A stretch of DNA of 64,000 nt from Paralichthys olivaceus. Its lineage: Eukaryota > Chordata > Actinopteri > Pleuronectiformes > Paralichthyidae. Location of the stretch: contig NC_091116.1 in assembly GCF_024713975.1 (NCBI RefSeq), positions 4,302,463 through 4,366,462 on the forward strand, read 5' to 3'. The position numbers were made by a program, and so were the translations under genes. Positions 1 through 12,419 of the stretch are shown in pieces; position 1 is the stretch's first letter; each line of letters opens with the position of its first letter. The notes under the pieces are model-generated. The model saw nothing but the letters and a program-made list of their open reading frames with translations, was not told where the DNA came from and did no database searches.

Positions 1-800
1 TCCGAAAGTCATACCACATCCAATATCACCCCAAGAGTTTCATCGTCCCATCAAGGTAAAAAAAAAATGACAAGAAGAAACTGAAACTGAGATGCCGGTT
101 GCAAAAGTGACTGCATTTTCGGTTTATTTGGCGACTCACAAAATTGTCAGTGGCAGAGGCTGTCCCATGGTGCAACAGGACAGAGTCCTATCACGTAAAA
201 CATCAAAACATCTGTTTTCACAGGCTCAAAGTATTTTTCAGACGACTTAATTTAACGATGGCTGTTGGGACGTGACAAAGGATGAAAACGTGTTCCGAAA
301 ACAACTTGCCGCTTCTACCGTTTGAAATTCAAACCCCATTTTTTAACAAAAGAACCCAAATGTATCACATATCCTGGGCCAAGGTTGTGTTTTTGACCTT
401 CGATGTCACCCGTTTGTCTCCGTCCAAGGACATTTGCAAGCACATGTGTGACTCGGGAGGTGGAGACGGTCATCCACTAACCAGAGGGTTGGCGATTCCA
501 TTTCCCTGCTCCTCCAGGCCACCCGTATGCCTGAGCCATGTCTTTGGGCAAAAATACAGAGGATATCGAGACAAGACAGGAGAGTCAAAGAAGAGACAGA
601 CCAGGAGATGAATGAATGAGAGGATAGAGTGGGGACGACAGAAGCGTGGAGGAAAAAGCAGAGGGCGGTGGTTTGGTGTGAGAGTGATGCAGCGGGACGG
701 CTCAGAGATCGCCGGCCGTGTGATGCTGCTGTTATTGACACCAGCGGAACCCGAGAGGCTGCACTTTAATGCTAACCACTGCACTCTGCTGGAGCATCAA

Positions 801-840
<40 letters not shown>
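801..840. repeat. (TC)10(AC)10 compound microsatellite
   Basis: Twenty bases of TC repeat run directly into twenty bases of AC repeat with no interruption. Confidence 0.95.
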
Positions 841-841
<1 letters not shown>

Positions 842-1404
842 TTTTTCCGCTATGTTTCTGGGGACATTCATTGAAATAACCCAAAACTAAACCTAACTCT
901 AACCCCCAAGATATGAAGTTTATACTTTAATTGAATTTGGTTCACAATGCTCATATATTATTTGATAATATTGGATTGTTGGTGTTTATAGACTAAATTA
1001 AGTACACTAATGGGTGTGTTTTTGCCAGTCTGCCCCCTAGAATGATTTGTTTGAAAAGTACATACATTATTATAGTATTTACTGTAAGAGAAAATGTATG
1101 CGGTTGCAATTGCATTCCCTACAAAACATATTTACTGTTGCAATCAAGTTGCAATGAGGAAATTCTGGACACGGTTTTTGGCACAGCCACAGACTATGTA
1201 TATAATGTGGACGTGGCTTCCCACGCGATAATGTTCTTCAATAAGTTTACTAAGCACACTCACAATGTTCTTCTCTGTTTGATGGGGCATTGATGAAGAC
1301 TTTATCGCCACCTACTGAGGGAAAAGTAGCAGTAATAGCACAGTACAATAAATAAGAACGTAACTGAGTACTTTGTCTTGTGAAACTACTTTAAATTGTT
1401 TTCG

Positions 1405-2110
1405 TGTGTAGACGTCTCCCTCTCTTATTCACTCCTTCCTCCCTGCCCTTCTTATTGTCTCCCTCATTTCCTCCTTTTTTACCCTCACATTTTCTTTCTT
1501 CCTTGCTCTCCCTATTTCCTTCCACTGTTTGTCTACCTCATTCCTACCCACCATCCATCCCTCTCTTCTTCTCCTCATTGTACCTGCTGCTTACATTCTT
1601 TCTCTGCTCCTCGTGATTCCTCCACTCTCTCAATCGGTCCGTTCTTTTTTAGCCCTCTACCACCTCCCTGCTCTTTTTTTACCCCTCTTTTCACATATTC
1701 CTGTCATGCTAATTCTTTTTATTTCTCTCCTTTATCCCCTTTATTTTTTTAAACCTCATCTTGATTCATCTAAATTTGTTCTTCTCCATCTCCACATCCC
1801 TTTCATTCACCCACTGCTCCCCCCCCCCCCCCCCCCCATCATCTGAATCCTCTGTTTGTCACTCTCTTCTCCACCATCCTCTCTTTTTTCCCTCTCCCTC
1901 TCTTTCTCTCCTCTCTCTGATGTGACCTGATCTCAGTGGATCGTGTGTCATTTCTCTGCTGTAATTAAAGTCCAGCCAGAGTCTAGTGACAAGATGAAGG
2001 CTCACCCCCTTCTCTCCTCTTCCTTTCTTCCTTCCCCTGCCCATCTACATCTTTTCATTGTTTGTTCCACCTCTCTTTCATTTTTATTCCCCCTCTTTCT
2101 CTTTTATCTG
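1405..2110. repeat. Pyrimidine-rich tract with a 19-base C run
   Basis: About 700 bases are strongly biased to C and T on the plus strand, interrupted near 1.92-2.0 kb. The tract includes an uninterrupted C homopolymer at about 1819-1837. The long open frames over this tract in several phases follow from the lack of purines, because all three stop codons need A or G. They are not genes. Confidence 0.85.
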
Positions 2111-3754
2111 CCTCGATTGGTTGGGTTTGAGAGTCAAGAGATGGCAAATGGGTGAGAGAGAAAAGAGACGGGGGCCTTGGGGGGAGAGAAGAGAGAGAGA
2201 AACCAGGAAAAGTTGGGGATTTGTTGTATTCCAGCACTCAGACTGATTATTATAATGCAGATATGAAGAGCGATTTTATAGCGGTCCATTTATTCATTCA
2301 TTTTGCATTTCCTGTTTTATTTTAATAAGGACTCCAATATAAATTAAATCACTCAGAATCTCTACATGCAAACAAAGTGGCAGCAATCCCTTCGAAAGGA
2401 GCGATTGCACAGCCGGTTCATCATTAGTGCGTACACACACAGAGTACAGACACACACACACACACACACATTGATTTTATTACAGAAGTCTTAGATCGTC
2501 CTCTCAGTGTGCCCCATTGTCCGATAAGTTGAATAAAGTTGTTGATACAAAATGTACACAGCTTGTACATATTTATTCACAGTTAACATTCTTCTGTACC
2601 TCCACAAAGGCCCAACAGTTCCCATATGAAACCACATCTAGAAAGTAAATTCACACAAAAGGATAACCTCCTTGGCTGAGGTTCTTTTTGTTGCAAAGAA
2701 AAATCAAACTGGAGCTTAACATAAATGAGCAGGCATCTATAAAGGAAATGAATAGAATTACATTTAATTTTTCTGAAAAGTAATTAATGCCGTTGGAAAT
2801 GAGAGATGCATCAACGTTGCCGTTAAACTCTTAAAGAAAATCCACAGGAGCCACATCTTTAACCTTTCAGCTATCACAAAATATTTGTGTCCTGTCAGAG
2901 CTTTTGGGCTCATTAACGATTCATCAGATTTCACATCAAGTGACTTGTTGTTCCTTGAAATCATATTATAGAAAACAACAGGGTTTGCAGACTTTAAACT
3001 GCATTTTACTTGGTTTCATGGTCACGTTTACAAACTTAAACTGCATTCAAGCTCCTAAAAAGGACATTTAGATGCTTTTCTCAACTTATTTTCACTGTTC
3101 CAACTGTATAATTGGATATATGGAAGAATTAGAAAAGACACTCTTAGATGAAGTTATTTCAAAATGAAAAATATGTGTCATGTAAGAAGAAATCTGGACA
3201 AACAAGCTAGCCTCAGTCCGTCAGCTGTGCCATGTTGCTGACTCTGCCCTTAAAATGACTAATCTGTAGAGTTGGGATTATAGATCTGGTCTGGCAAAGG
3301 CTTCCTCTGATAGGTCTAATTATAGTGGGTCGCCACGGCGATATGATAGCCAGGAAGTATCGTCTCCCACTACCCTAGACTGGGCTGATCACATGGTCTG
3401 GTTTCACCTGAGGAAGGCATATTGATGATCAGGTTCTAATTACATCACACTCAGCACTGCTGGAATGAAGCAGATCCCCTTGTTTAATTTCATTATTTCT
3501 CTTTTTTTTGTTTTCACTTTCATTTTTTAATAAATACATCATTTAGAATGTGTAAATGAGAAGTAACTTCCCTGGCGGGAAATGGGCCTCGGTCTAACAG
3601 TACTCACAGTACTAGCTGATATTTGTGGCTACAGGTATAATAAAGCTTCCCTCTATATTCTGTCTCAACTACCCTTGAATTGTATTTAAAGGTAACTGGA
3701 TGCATGCAAAATAAAAAGTTCTAAGAAGCCAAAGCCAGATTATGTGTATATATA

Positions 3755-3875
3755 TTGTGGGAGCTGTTGGGTTCCTCTATATATTTTAAGGTATTTACCT
3801 TCTATGTAAAGTACCTTGCGATAATGTTATATCATGATTTGGCACTTTACAAATAAAATAAAATTGAATTATAAA
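3755..3875 (+). repeat. 3' tail of a dispersed fish repeat
   Basis: The segment has the layout of a very common fish repeat tail: a phrase close to 'aaagtaccttgcgataatg', then 'atttggcactttacaaataaa', then an A-rich 'aaattgaat' end. Related pieces occur at 44345-44420 (inverted) and 61500-61800. Assignment to a named family needs a repeat library. Confidence 0.55.
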
Positions 3876-4189
3876 TTAAAAACGACAAGAGGCTGAGGTT
3901 GTGTGTGAAATCAATTCTCTGCTCACTACACATTCCACTTAATAGTGAGTTCTCCATTCTGTAGTGTTGTCGGGAATGTTTAGTGAGAACTATAATACTT
4001 GAAATCCAGTGCGAGGATAACCAAGACTGCTGTTACATTACCCAGACTGTCCACAAACAAATATTGTGGTGACATATTGAAATAACCCAAGGACAGATTA
4101 ACAGGAAGAGAACAATAAAGCTGGGAAATGGAATAGTTTCACACACATTGGGGAGTAACTGCCTCGTATTACTCCAGATGACGTTACTC

Positions 4190-4405
4190 TTAAAGGTTCA
4201 GCGTGTAAGATTTAGATGAAGGGGATTTTTGGCATAAATTTAATGTAAAATAATCCTACCAATGTTTTTTACTGGTGTGTTTCATCTAAATTGTGTGAAT
4301 TGTTGTTTTCTTTACTATTAAATGGGCCCTTTATATTTTATATTTACATCCTCTCTGTGTCGTCCAAACTAGACAAACTAAACACCTTTTGTGTTGAAAT
4401 CAGAC
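4190..4405 (+). mobile_element. MITE copy A, diverged and truncated
   Basis: It begins TTAAAGGTTCAGCGTGTAAG and continues through the family's internal landmarks: a long TTTTTACTGGTGTGTTTCATC stretch in two parts, TTTATATTTACATC, and 'gacaaactaaacacctttt'. The right inverted end is missing. It is the most diverged of the seven copies in this window. Confidence 0.7.
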
Positions 4406-4409
4406 AAAA

Positions 4410-7400
4410 GGCGATGCATTTAACCAAAAAGAGAAAGTGTGGCCGATCCATAATGAATAATGAATAAAACCACTTTTACACTAACTCTGAGTTTTTCATT
4501 TGTTGCATTGAAGAGCTGTGTGCAGAGCTAATTGCAGTGTTATTTGCCGCGTGCTCACTTGCCAAATGGGCTTTCATCCATAAAGTTCCTACCCTCCACG
4601 CAGACAGTCAGACCACAGAATATTATTTCATCCAGTAGATCTTTATGTTTACACGTGGTTTACACTCTTGAAAGTTTCCAGTCTCTGATGTCACTTTTCA
4701 CGCCCGTCATTAGCCCCTCATGTTAAATTTGCAATTTCTCAAACTTCTTTTTTTTGTCTACAGTGTGTTTAGGATTGTGATTCATTCATAATGTGATTTG
4801 GAGCCGGATTACAATGCATTAAGGCAACTGTTAGTGTTATTGTGTTTACTGATGGATTGTGTGCGTGTGTGTGCGTCGAAGTGTGTGTGTGTGTGCATCC
4901 ATTTCCAGAAAACACTGCGCTCCCTTCCTCAGTCTCTCTATTAGGCAACAATACACTTAGAGTCCCAGTCGGTCTGCGTGGAGAGAGGAGACGCTGCTCT
5001 GCTTTAACGTCACTGTAAAGAGATCAGGACTGCGCGGATAGAGAGAGTGTGTTTCTGTGGGAGAATGAGGAAAAAGAAGTGAAGGACAAAGGGGGCAAGA
5101 GTGACAGGGAGAGGTTCCTCTATTCTACAAACATCTTTTATACAATTAGAACTTACAGTAAGCCTTTATCGAAGAAACAAACTGGAAATCTCATTTCTAT
5201 ACTTTTCATTTTTCAATTACCCGTAGATGTTTCCTGAAAAATAATTCCCCTCCCTCTCTGCTACATGTCACAAAGAAATTCCATCTATTATTCCATTTAA
5301 ACTTGTCCAGCCCCGATTTCTACTGCAGCTTATTCGCATAATCTATAACATTCAGCACAACAGAGGTCACTCTTTACTCAGGGCTACATTTGCAGTAAAT
5401 CTTATGTTAAGTAATATTTTGGGTTTTAATCAAATATTTTAGATTCTCTCTTTTCTCATCAGACATTAAAAGTTGTTTTCATCGGTTTGAGCCTTAAACT
5501 GCACATGGCGACCTGATAGCTCCCAAAGGTGAAGCCAGATCATCTGGATCACCCCCTGGTGGCTGGCTGCAGTACACACCATGAATCTGACCCAAAATAA
5601 AAAAATAACGAAGCACTGTGTTTATACTATGTTGGGTAATTAATCAGTTAGTTGATGCTAAACGGAGAATCAGAGCAGCAACAAATTAAAAATATTCTTT
5701 TGTTTAGTTTGTGACCAAAATCTGGATCTAAAACTGAGGCTGAATCCAAAAGTTAATTGATTTAATGTTTTTTTTTAGCTTCTGTGTAGCTGCAGCCATG
5801 CCACAGAAGCTTAAGTTTTGTTTTTGGATGCTTCTTGTTAATGTCTGCTGTCATGTACCTTGGACAAATATTTTTCAAGCACATCTGTCATCCAGTCGAT
5901 GATTCACCCAGGAAGTGGTCTTATGCTCTATTCCTGCACCTTTTAGTTTCGTCTCCACAAGCTTTGCCGTCCCTGGACTGTGTCCAGTTCCTCCCACCGC
6001 TGGACACGGGCAGGCGACGGACAAAATCCCTTCATCTCTGAGTGTATGAGTGAGAGAGTGATCTCAGTTCCTTCACTGTTGTTGAAAAAGCTACGAAATC
6101 ATCAGGTCAAACGTAACAAAAATAAAAATATACTTTTAAGAAACGCCGTTTTTGTCATTCATTGATTCTTGTCAGTTTTTGGGAAGCCTGTACACCTATT
6201 TTGACCTGCAACTTTACTGTTATTGGGGGTTGTTTAAGGGAAAGGGCTCCATGGGGAACCGAAGAACTGACTGCAGTATGATAATATCAGTTTCTGCTGG
6301 AGGGAAATATGAGCACAAATCTTTAAGAGACAGAGAGGGCCCACATAGATCTCTGGGGCCGCTTCTCAACCATTTCTGGACGGCCGTGACACACTACGCT
6401 CTGCTCAGCGCTCCGCATGGATTGTTGATTGTTTCTTGAGCCAATCCCTGGTGAGTATTACAATCTAACCGTGTTACAACAACGTGTGTGTGTAGGCTAG
6501 CTTTCGGGACAAGTTTCAGACTTAAGCGAGTCAATAGAGAACAAGCTGATTTTTGGGGCGTTGGTGTGTGTGTGTGTAAATGTCTGATGACCAATGGTTG
6601 CCCTATAAATAGTGAATAATTGTGTAAATGAGTATGGACTCCACAGTAGCTAAATGACAAAAGGGATTCCCTCTTTGTTTTCACTGACAACAAACTATTG
6701 TAGTTCGATAATGGTTCAAGCAGTAATTGACTACCATCTTTATCAAAACCAAACATAGTTCAAAAACAGTAAATGTCCCTTCTCAGTTTTAGTTGAGTAA
6801 CATTTTAGTTAAGTTATTTGCTATCCCTCATGTTTGTCTTATTTTGATATTTGGACACTTCACTTCTTGCTCCTCTTGTGTCTCCGCCTCCCTGATTACC
6901 TGCACATGCCCCAATGTGTCCGGCCTGTGTCAAACTGTCCCCCGTCCCTCTGAGTATTTAGTCTCTGTTTCCCTTTGTCTTTTCCCAGTTTGTCTTGACC
7001 CCTTGTGTTAGGCGTTCCTGCCATTTTCTGAATACCTATAGACTGTGTACCGAATTGTGGCTACCGGCCTTGAGCCCCTTGGGACCCGTCGGGAAAATTT
7101 GAAATGATATTTGTGTTTGGTCACGTTGGCTGGACTCTTTACTCTGGGAAAACATGGACTTGGATTGCGTTGGATCACAAAAAACACAATGCATGTTGGC
7201 TTTGGGTTGTGCTTGACTAGTTTTGCTCGAATGGGTTTGGACAAAAAAACGAAGGGACTCTTTTGGCCTCATCTTGCATCGGAATTTTTTTCGGCGTCCT
7301 TGTCTTTTTTGGTGTGGTGTGATATTAAACAGGCCGATACATTTCCATTCATCTGCAAATCAATGCTGCAAGAAACTTGATTCTTGAACAGCTTATTCAA

Positions 7401-7520
7401 TAGTTACACCCTTGCACAATTAACTTATCATTGTATTTGACGATTTAAATGAGCTTTAAAGAAAATTCATAAAGGGTTGCAAGTTGAAATGCAACACTAA
7501 TAATGATTATGTGATATATT
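4410..7520. other. Non-coding stretch
   Basis: No supported exon. There are short GT runs near 4.86-4.90 kb and 6.48-6.58 kb. The open frames are short, overlap in both directions and carry no recognisable domain. Confidence 0.55.
6850..7060 (+). repeat. Possible LTR-like dispersed repeat fragment
   Basis: The T/C-rich composition and phrases such as 'cctgattacctgcacatgcc' and 'gagtatttagtctctgtttc' resemble LTR-derived repeats common in fish. I see no clean termini or target duplication, so this is weak. Confidence 0.3.
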
Positions 7521-7526
7521 TACAAG

Positions 7527-7690
7527 GCGGCATTATGGTTCAGCTCTGTCACCTCAAGCAAGAGGGTTCAAATCCCAGTTTGGCTGGGGTCTTTCTAAGG
7601 ATAAGGGGGTATTTACCTTTAGCCTCTCTCAAAGTTATTGTGATTAATAGGCTGAAGCACTTGATGACACCAACGTACAATTGAAATTAT
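7527..7690 (+). repeat. tRNA-derived SINE remnant
   Basis: The segment opens with 'ggcggcattatggttcagc', followed by 'agggttcaaatcccagtttg', a B-box-like GGTTCAAATCC. This is the arrangement of the tRNA-like head of a very widespread fish SINE. The body is degenerate. Confidence 0.5.
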
Positions 7691-7699
7691 TATTTTCAT

Positions 7700-9730
7700 T
7701 ACAACAACCAGTCTTACAGAGCTCAAATGTGATGGTTAAACCTTTTTATTATAATTTATTCTTCTTCTAGCCATGGATTTTATTATTTTTCTTGTGAAGC
7801 ATTTGGTAACTTTGTTTAGATAAGTGCTATTCAAATACATTGATAATTATTATTATTATATATCGAATAAGATAAGATAGATGTAGATAATGGATGGATG
7901 GATGACCATTCAATGGTGCTATCTTACTGTATCTCATACATTTTGTACATACAAGTGTATTTATGTAACATGTTGCATACTATGATCATATTTGTATGTC
8001 TTTTGATTCACTACATACCACTTCTCTGTTTCTGGTTACCACTATTTTTTCTGAACAAAATAAAAATGCTACTTTATGGCCGAGGATTTTTCAAACTTCT
8101 CTCGATCGTTTCTTTGTTTCCCTGACAAACCACTAGTTGTGTGAGTTTCTCCTCCTCCCCTTCCTGCTGCTCAGCTCTCCTGTTGCTGTTTTGGCATCTG
8201 GCTGCCGTTATTTGTTTGTGTTTGCCCGTAGTCTGTTCCGCTGGGCCGCCTTTCCTCCGGCGTGTCACGACCAAACGTCTAACCGAGAGCTAACGGGAGG
8301 CCTCACGGGGTCTGGGAGTGTTTGTGTGCACGGGAAAGAGAGGTTTTATTGTGTCCTTTAAAAGTGTATGTGTGTGTCCATGTGCATGCACTTAATTTGT
8401 GTGTGTGCATGCATGTGTGCTTATGTGCGAGTGTGTGTGTGCGTGCACGTTGGAGCACAGGTTCCCCGGGATCAGACTGAAGGGCTTAGTGCAGTTTAAG
8501 TAGTGTGTGGCAGGTAAATATATGCACACACAAAACGCACACACCAGGCTCTGTCTGCGAACCAGCCGGGTGAAACCAAATCAGTGTGGGCCAAGGAGGG
8601 GAGGGTGTGTGTCTGTGTCTGTGTGTGTGTGTGTGTGTGTTCATTTTATCAGAATCTGATAGGAGACTGTACAGTGTAACTGAAGGTAATTAGAGTCCAG
8701 TCTCTCATTTAGTGATATCGTAACACGAGCAAAAACATCGCCGTTAACATTCCGCAAGTTCAACAATTGGCACATACACATCTGTGGAGAGTTACTGATG
8801 AAGACATAAATCCATAGAAACACAAATATATAACTACATCTTTAAAAAGCTGAGGTATTTCATTAAAAAGTTTACCCCCTTCAAGTTCTTCAAGTGGCAG
8901 ACTGCTATCTATCTGTCTGTTCAGAATGCTGATCTGGCTTTTCGCCTGGAACTGAACTTGAGCTTAATATTGATGATAATGAACGGAAAAAAAAAAAATC
9001 CTGTGGTTTCATGTACACATGGGAATGTTAATATGATGTTGTGTAATAATTATGAAAGTATGTTTCTGTTGGGTTTTTTTCTGTCTCAGTGTTATATGTT
9101 TTTAATACATAACACTGGAATGCAATCAGCACCATGGAGAGCGACACCATGTTTGCGTTCTTATTACAGGTTTAGGTCAGGATGACTATATACAAGGAAA
9201 ATATCTATTTATGAAATCTATTTTTAAAATCTATATTTATTTATATATATTTCATTTTATCCATAGGTACATATGTATATTTGTATGCTTATTTCTGTAA
9301 ATGTCTTTGTTATTACTATTTTTTGTAATTGTGTGACCGGGGGTGGAGGGGTGGGATCAAGTCTCGTTAACAGAATATATATGTTCTTATTTCATTATGT
9401 CTGCATTTTTCACATTGGACAAACCTCATGGAAAGAATCTAAGGATCTAACGTTCACAGTTTAATGTTGTGATTTGGGGGACAGTAGTTTCCTCTTCAAA
9501 AGCAATGTGGATGTAAGTGAATAGCAATAGGACAATGATAATGCTATCTTGGTGGAACAGTGTGGCCTTACAGCAACATGCATCTTGTTTATAAAGTTAT
9601 TAACATGGTAAATTATATATTTGTCTACGGTTTACTGTGTGCATCAAATTAGGGGCAAATCATATTTCTATTCTGAGTAGTTGTGTCTTCATGCAAACAA
9701 ATGAAATGGAGCTAAATGGGAATTGTTCTG
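7700..9730. other. Non-coding stretch
   Basis: AT-rich flanks and TG/CA-rich DNA at 8.35-8.64 kb, including a TG run ending near 8640. No exon is supported on either strand. Confidence 0.55.
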
Positions 9731-9734
9731 TATG

Positions 9735-9915
9735 TATAGTCTAGTCTTGATGACCACTCAAATCACTTTACAGTACAGTTTTTTTGCCATTCATCCATTC
9801 ACACACATAAATACAGTGCATCTATGTGCAGCACTTTTATATGAGAAGGGGAAATTTGGGGGTCAGTATCTTGGGGATTGGGGACTAGAGTGGGTCACCC
9901 GCTCTAACCCCTGAA
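9735..9915 (+). repeat. Dispersed repeat, related to 24480-24700
   Basis: It shares with 24480-24700 the ordered phrases 'ctagtcttgatgacc', 'actttacag', 'acagttttgccatccaccca' (with variation here) and 'tgtgcagcactttt'. Both end in a segment like a fish SINE 3' body with 'gaatcaaacc...' or 'gtcacccgctctaaccc'. Confidence 0.6.
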
Positions 9916-9919
9916 GCAC

Positions 9920-11420
9920 AGCCACCCAAAAGAACAATGCTTGTCCATGAGAAGTTCATACCCAACTAAAAAATGCCCTATAGGGCCTATCTGTCTAAAT
10001 TATTTACAGACAATGACACTGCTGACGTCAATAGCTGTGCTGACAATGCACTTTATTCCTCTACATCATGTAATTGTGAAAAAGGAACTCGTCACTATAC
10101 AGGGAAAAAACTCATTCATTCTGAAATTGACCAGTGCACACAGATTAATGAGAAGATGGGAAAACATATTTGAAATGCTAATTTATTAAAAATGACATCA
10201 CAAACCATCAAGGAGCTTTAAAAGACTGAATACAAGTGGAAAACTAGAACACCGATTACAGTAACAGTGTGTGTATGTGTGTGGGAGTGTGGGTGATGCT
10301 CGCCCCCAGTAACAGTGATTTCCTGTCAGCCTGCAGCATCACAACAGGATGAATCCTTGTTACTGACAGCGACACATCACCATCAAATACAATCTGTCTG
10401 TCTTGTTTGACAAACCAGCTTCTTCACGCAGATGATATTAACCTGCACAGAAACACACACAGAGAGAGAGAGAGAGTCAATTGGGTGTATCATAATGCAG
10501 AATAGTATGTACATCATTATCAGAGGCACTGAAAATAAGAGGGAGACATAAATATACTGATAAACGCTCTTGAATCTCTGAAAACCAAAGTCAAGTCCAA
10601 AGGTGGCTGTAGATAAGTTTCCAACGGAGGAGATTAGCTGAAGGATGTGATGAAGAAAAGCTGATAAGTCAGGATGACATTTGTGTTTTTTTCTTTTCCA
10701 GGATTTTTCCAAATTAGGGGCCCATAAAGAGCCACAATTTATACAGAGGGGCCAATTATATGTTGAAAATCCCGGCACAATTCCTGATTCAATAAGGTGC
10801 ACATTTAAGTTATTCCTTTTTTACTGTTAGCTTTTTAGCTTTGCGCAAAGACACACATGATTAAATATATTTTGAAAATTCCTCCTTGTTCAAGCATTCA
10901 GTATTGTCTATTTCAAAAAAGCAAGTTTTAAAAATCATTGTGAGTAAGGAGGTTATTTATTTTTAAAAAGACTAATAAGAGGACAGGGGTCACGTCATTT
11001 CCTTTAAACACTTCTGTTGCGATCAGATTTCTTTATCCCTCACAAACTTTTTAGCCGTTTTAGCTTAGCGTCATTTGGTTCTTTCGGCCCAATAGCCTGT
11101 GAAGCTACTGTCCAATATACCTGCTCGGCAGACAGAACACAGTGGAGCATTCCATAGCTTAAAACACCGACAGTGTACATTTAGTTGAATTCTGTGCTAC
11201 TTCCCTGTTCGATTGTTTTCTCTTATATGTAAACCTGAGACTTCCTCCTCTAATAAAAACATCAGTATTCCCTGTTGCCTGCAGCCTCATTAACAAAGCA
11301 CAGGGACATGGTGACACTTAGTTTTAGTAGCGGCTGCACTCTTTTCATTTGCACTCAATCAACTGTATTGATTTAGGAACCGTGATTCACCATCTGCAAG
11401 TACAGAATCGCGTTGGGTGC
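9920..11420. other. Non-coding stretch
   Basis: No supported exon. A 139-codon open frame on the minus strand at 10383-10802 has no recognisable domain and no credible gene structure around it. Confidence 0.5.
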
Positions 11421-11429
11421 ATATTCGAG

Positions 11430-11684
<255 letters not shown>

Positions 11685-11819
11685 TCTCCCCCTGTGACTG
11701 TTTGTGTCAAGGGAAGGGAAACTTAAATCAGCAATTAAGGTAAATAATTAACGAGCTGAGCAATATATTATTAATGAGGCTGACGGCCTAATTGCCCTCC
11801 GCTTTAAACGGACAGATAA

Positions 11820-12150
11820 CACCTGAAGATAGACAGAGATAGATAGAGAGAGGTGGGGTAGGGGGTGATTTGACAAAAAGATTGATTAAAAAAGTGAGGA
11901 AGACAAGTAAAAGACAGAACACAAAAAGTGTGGAGAAGAATATAAGTGAAAGACGAGGAGAAAAACGGAGGGTGAGAAAGTAAGCAGAATGTGGCTTAGA
12001 GAGAAAGAGATAAGGGGGTAAATGAACAAAGGAGGTAAATAAGGGTTGGGTAGGAAGAGGGAAAGAAGATAAATTAAATGTGAGTGAAACAAATCCTAAA
12101 AACGAATGCAGAAAGAACGGGAAGAAGAAGAGAGAGGGTAAGAACATGTC
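11820..12150. repeat. Purine-rich (GA) tract
   Basis: About 330 bases are dominated by A and G on the plus strand. This yields long but meaningless minus-strand frames rich in Leu, Ser and Phe. Confidence 0.7.
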
Positions 12151-12340
12151 TCAAGAACTATGGAGCAGACTGCCATGGGCATGATTCTTATTCTTTGACT
12201 GTGGCGCCACTGACCTTTCCCTTTATACAACCATCAAGTTGCAACTGATCAATACTTGTGACTCAATAACTTATCCGTCAATATAAAGGCTTCAATAATT
12301 CGTTATACTGGAGGAATGGTGCCCTGCTGGAGCCTTGTTA

Positions 12341-12416
12341 CAGTGGGGTTGCCAGGTCTGGCACCGAGCACAGAGAGCAAAACTTAGTGCTCACCGACCA
12401 TATCTGGCAACCCTGG
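12341..12416. repeat. Short foldback element
   Basis: The left arm (GGGGTTGCCAGGT within 12341-12361) is complementary to the right arm (TATCTGGCAACCCTGG, 12401-12416). A second inner stem is formed by GAGCAC and GTGCTC. The whole can fold into a hairpin of about 75 bases. Confidence 0.65.
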
Positions 12417-12419
12417 ACT

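Larger units (their letters stand above)
1..3750. other. Non-coding stretch with microsatellites and pyrimidine-rich DNA
   Basis: No recognisable exon was found on either strand. The short open frames are low-complexity. Visible structure is limited to the TC/AC microsatellite near 0.8 kb, the pyrimidine-rich tract at 1.4-2.1 kb and a short CA run near 2.45 kb. A GT follows an open frame at the very left edge (about position 57), but the peptide is not recognisable in any frame. Confidence 0.6.

Noticed and set aside
1-57. Possible 3' end of an exon at the left edge
   Set aside because: A GT follows, but none of the three frames gives a recognisable peptide and there is no upstream sequence to test it.
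1396-1846. Three overlapping open frames of 70-118 codons
   Set aside because: They arise because the tract is nearly all pyrimidine and so lacks stop codons. The peptides are low-complexity Ser/Leu/Pro/Phe.
10383-10802. 139-codon minus-strand open frame
   Set aside because: No recognisable domain, no start or splice context, and composition no different from neighbouring non-coding DNA.
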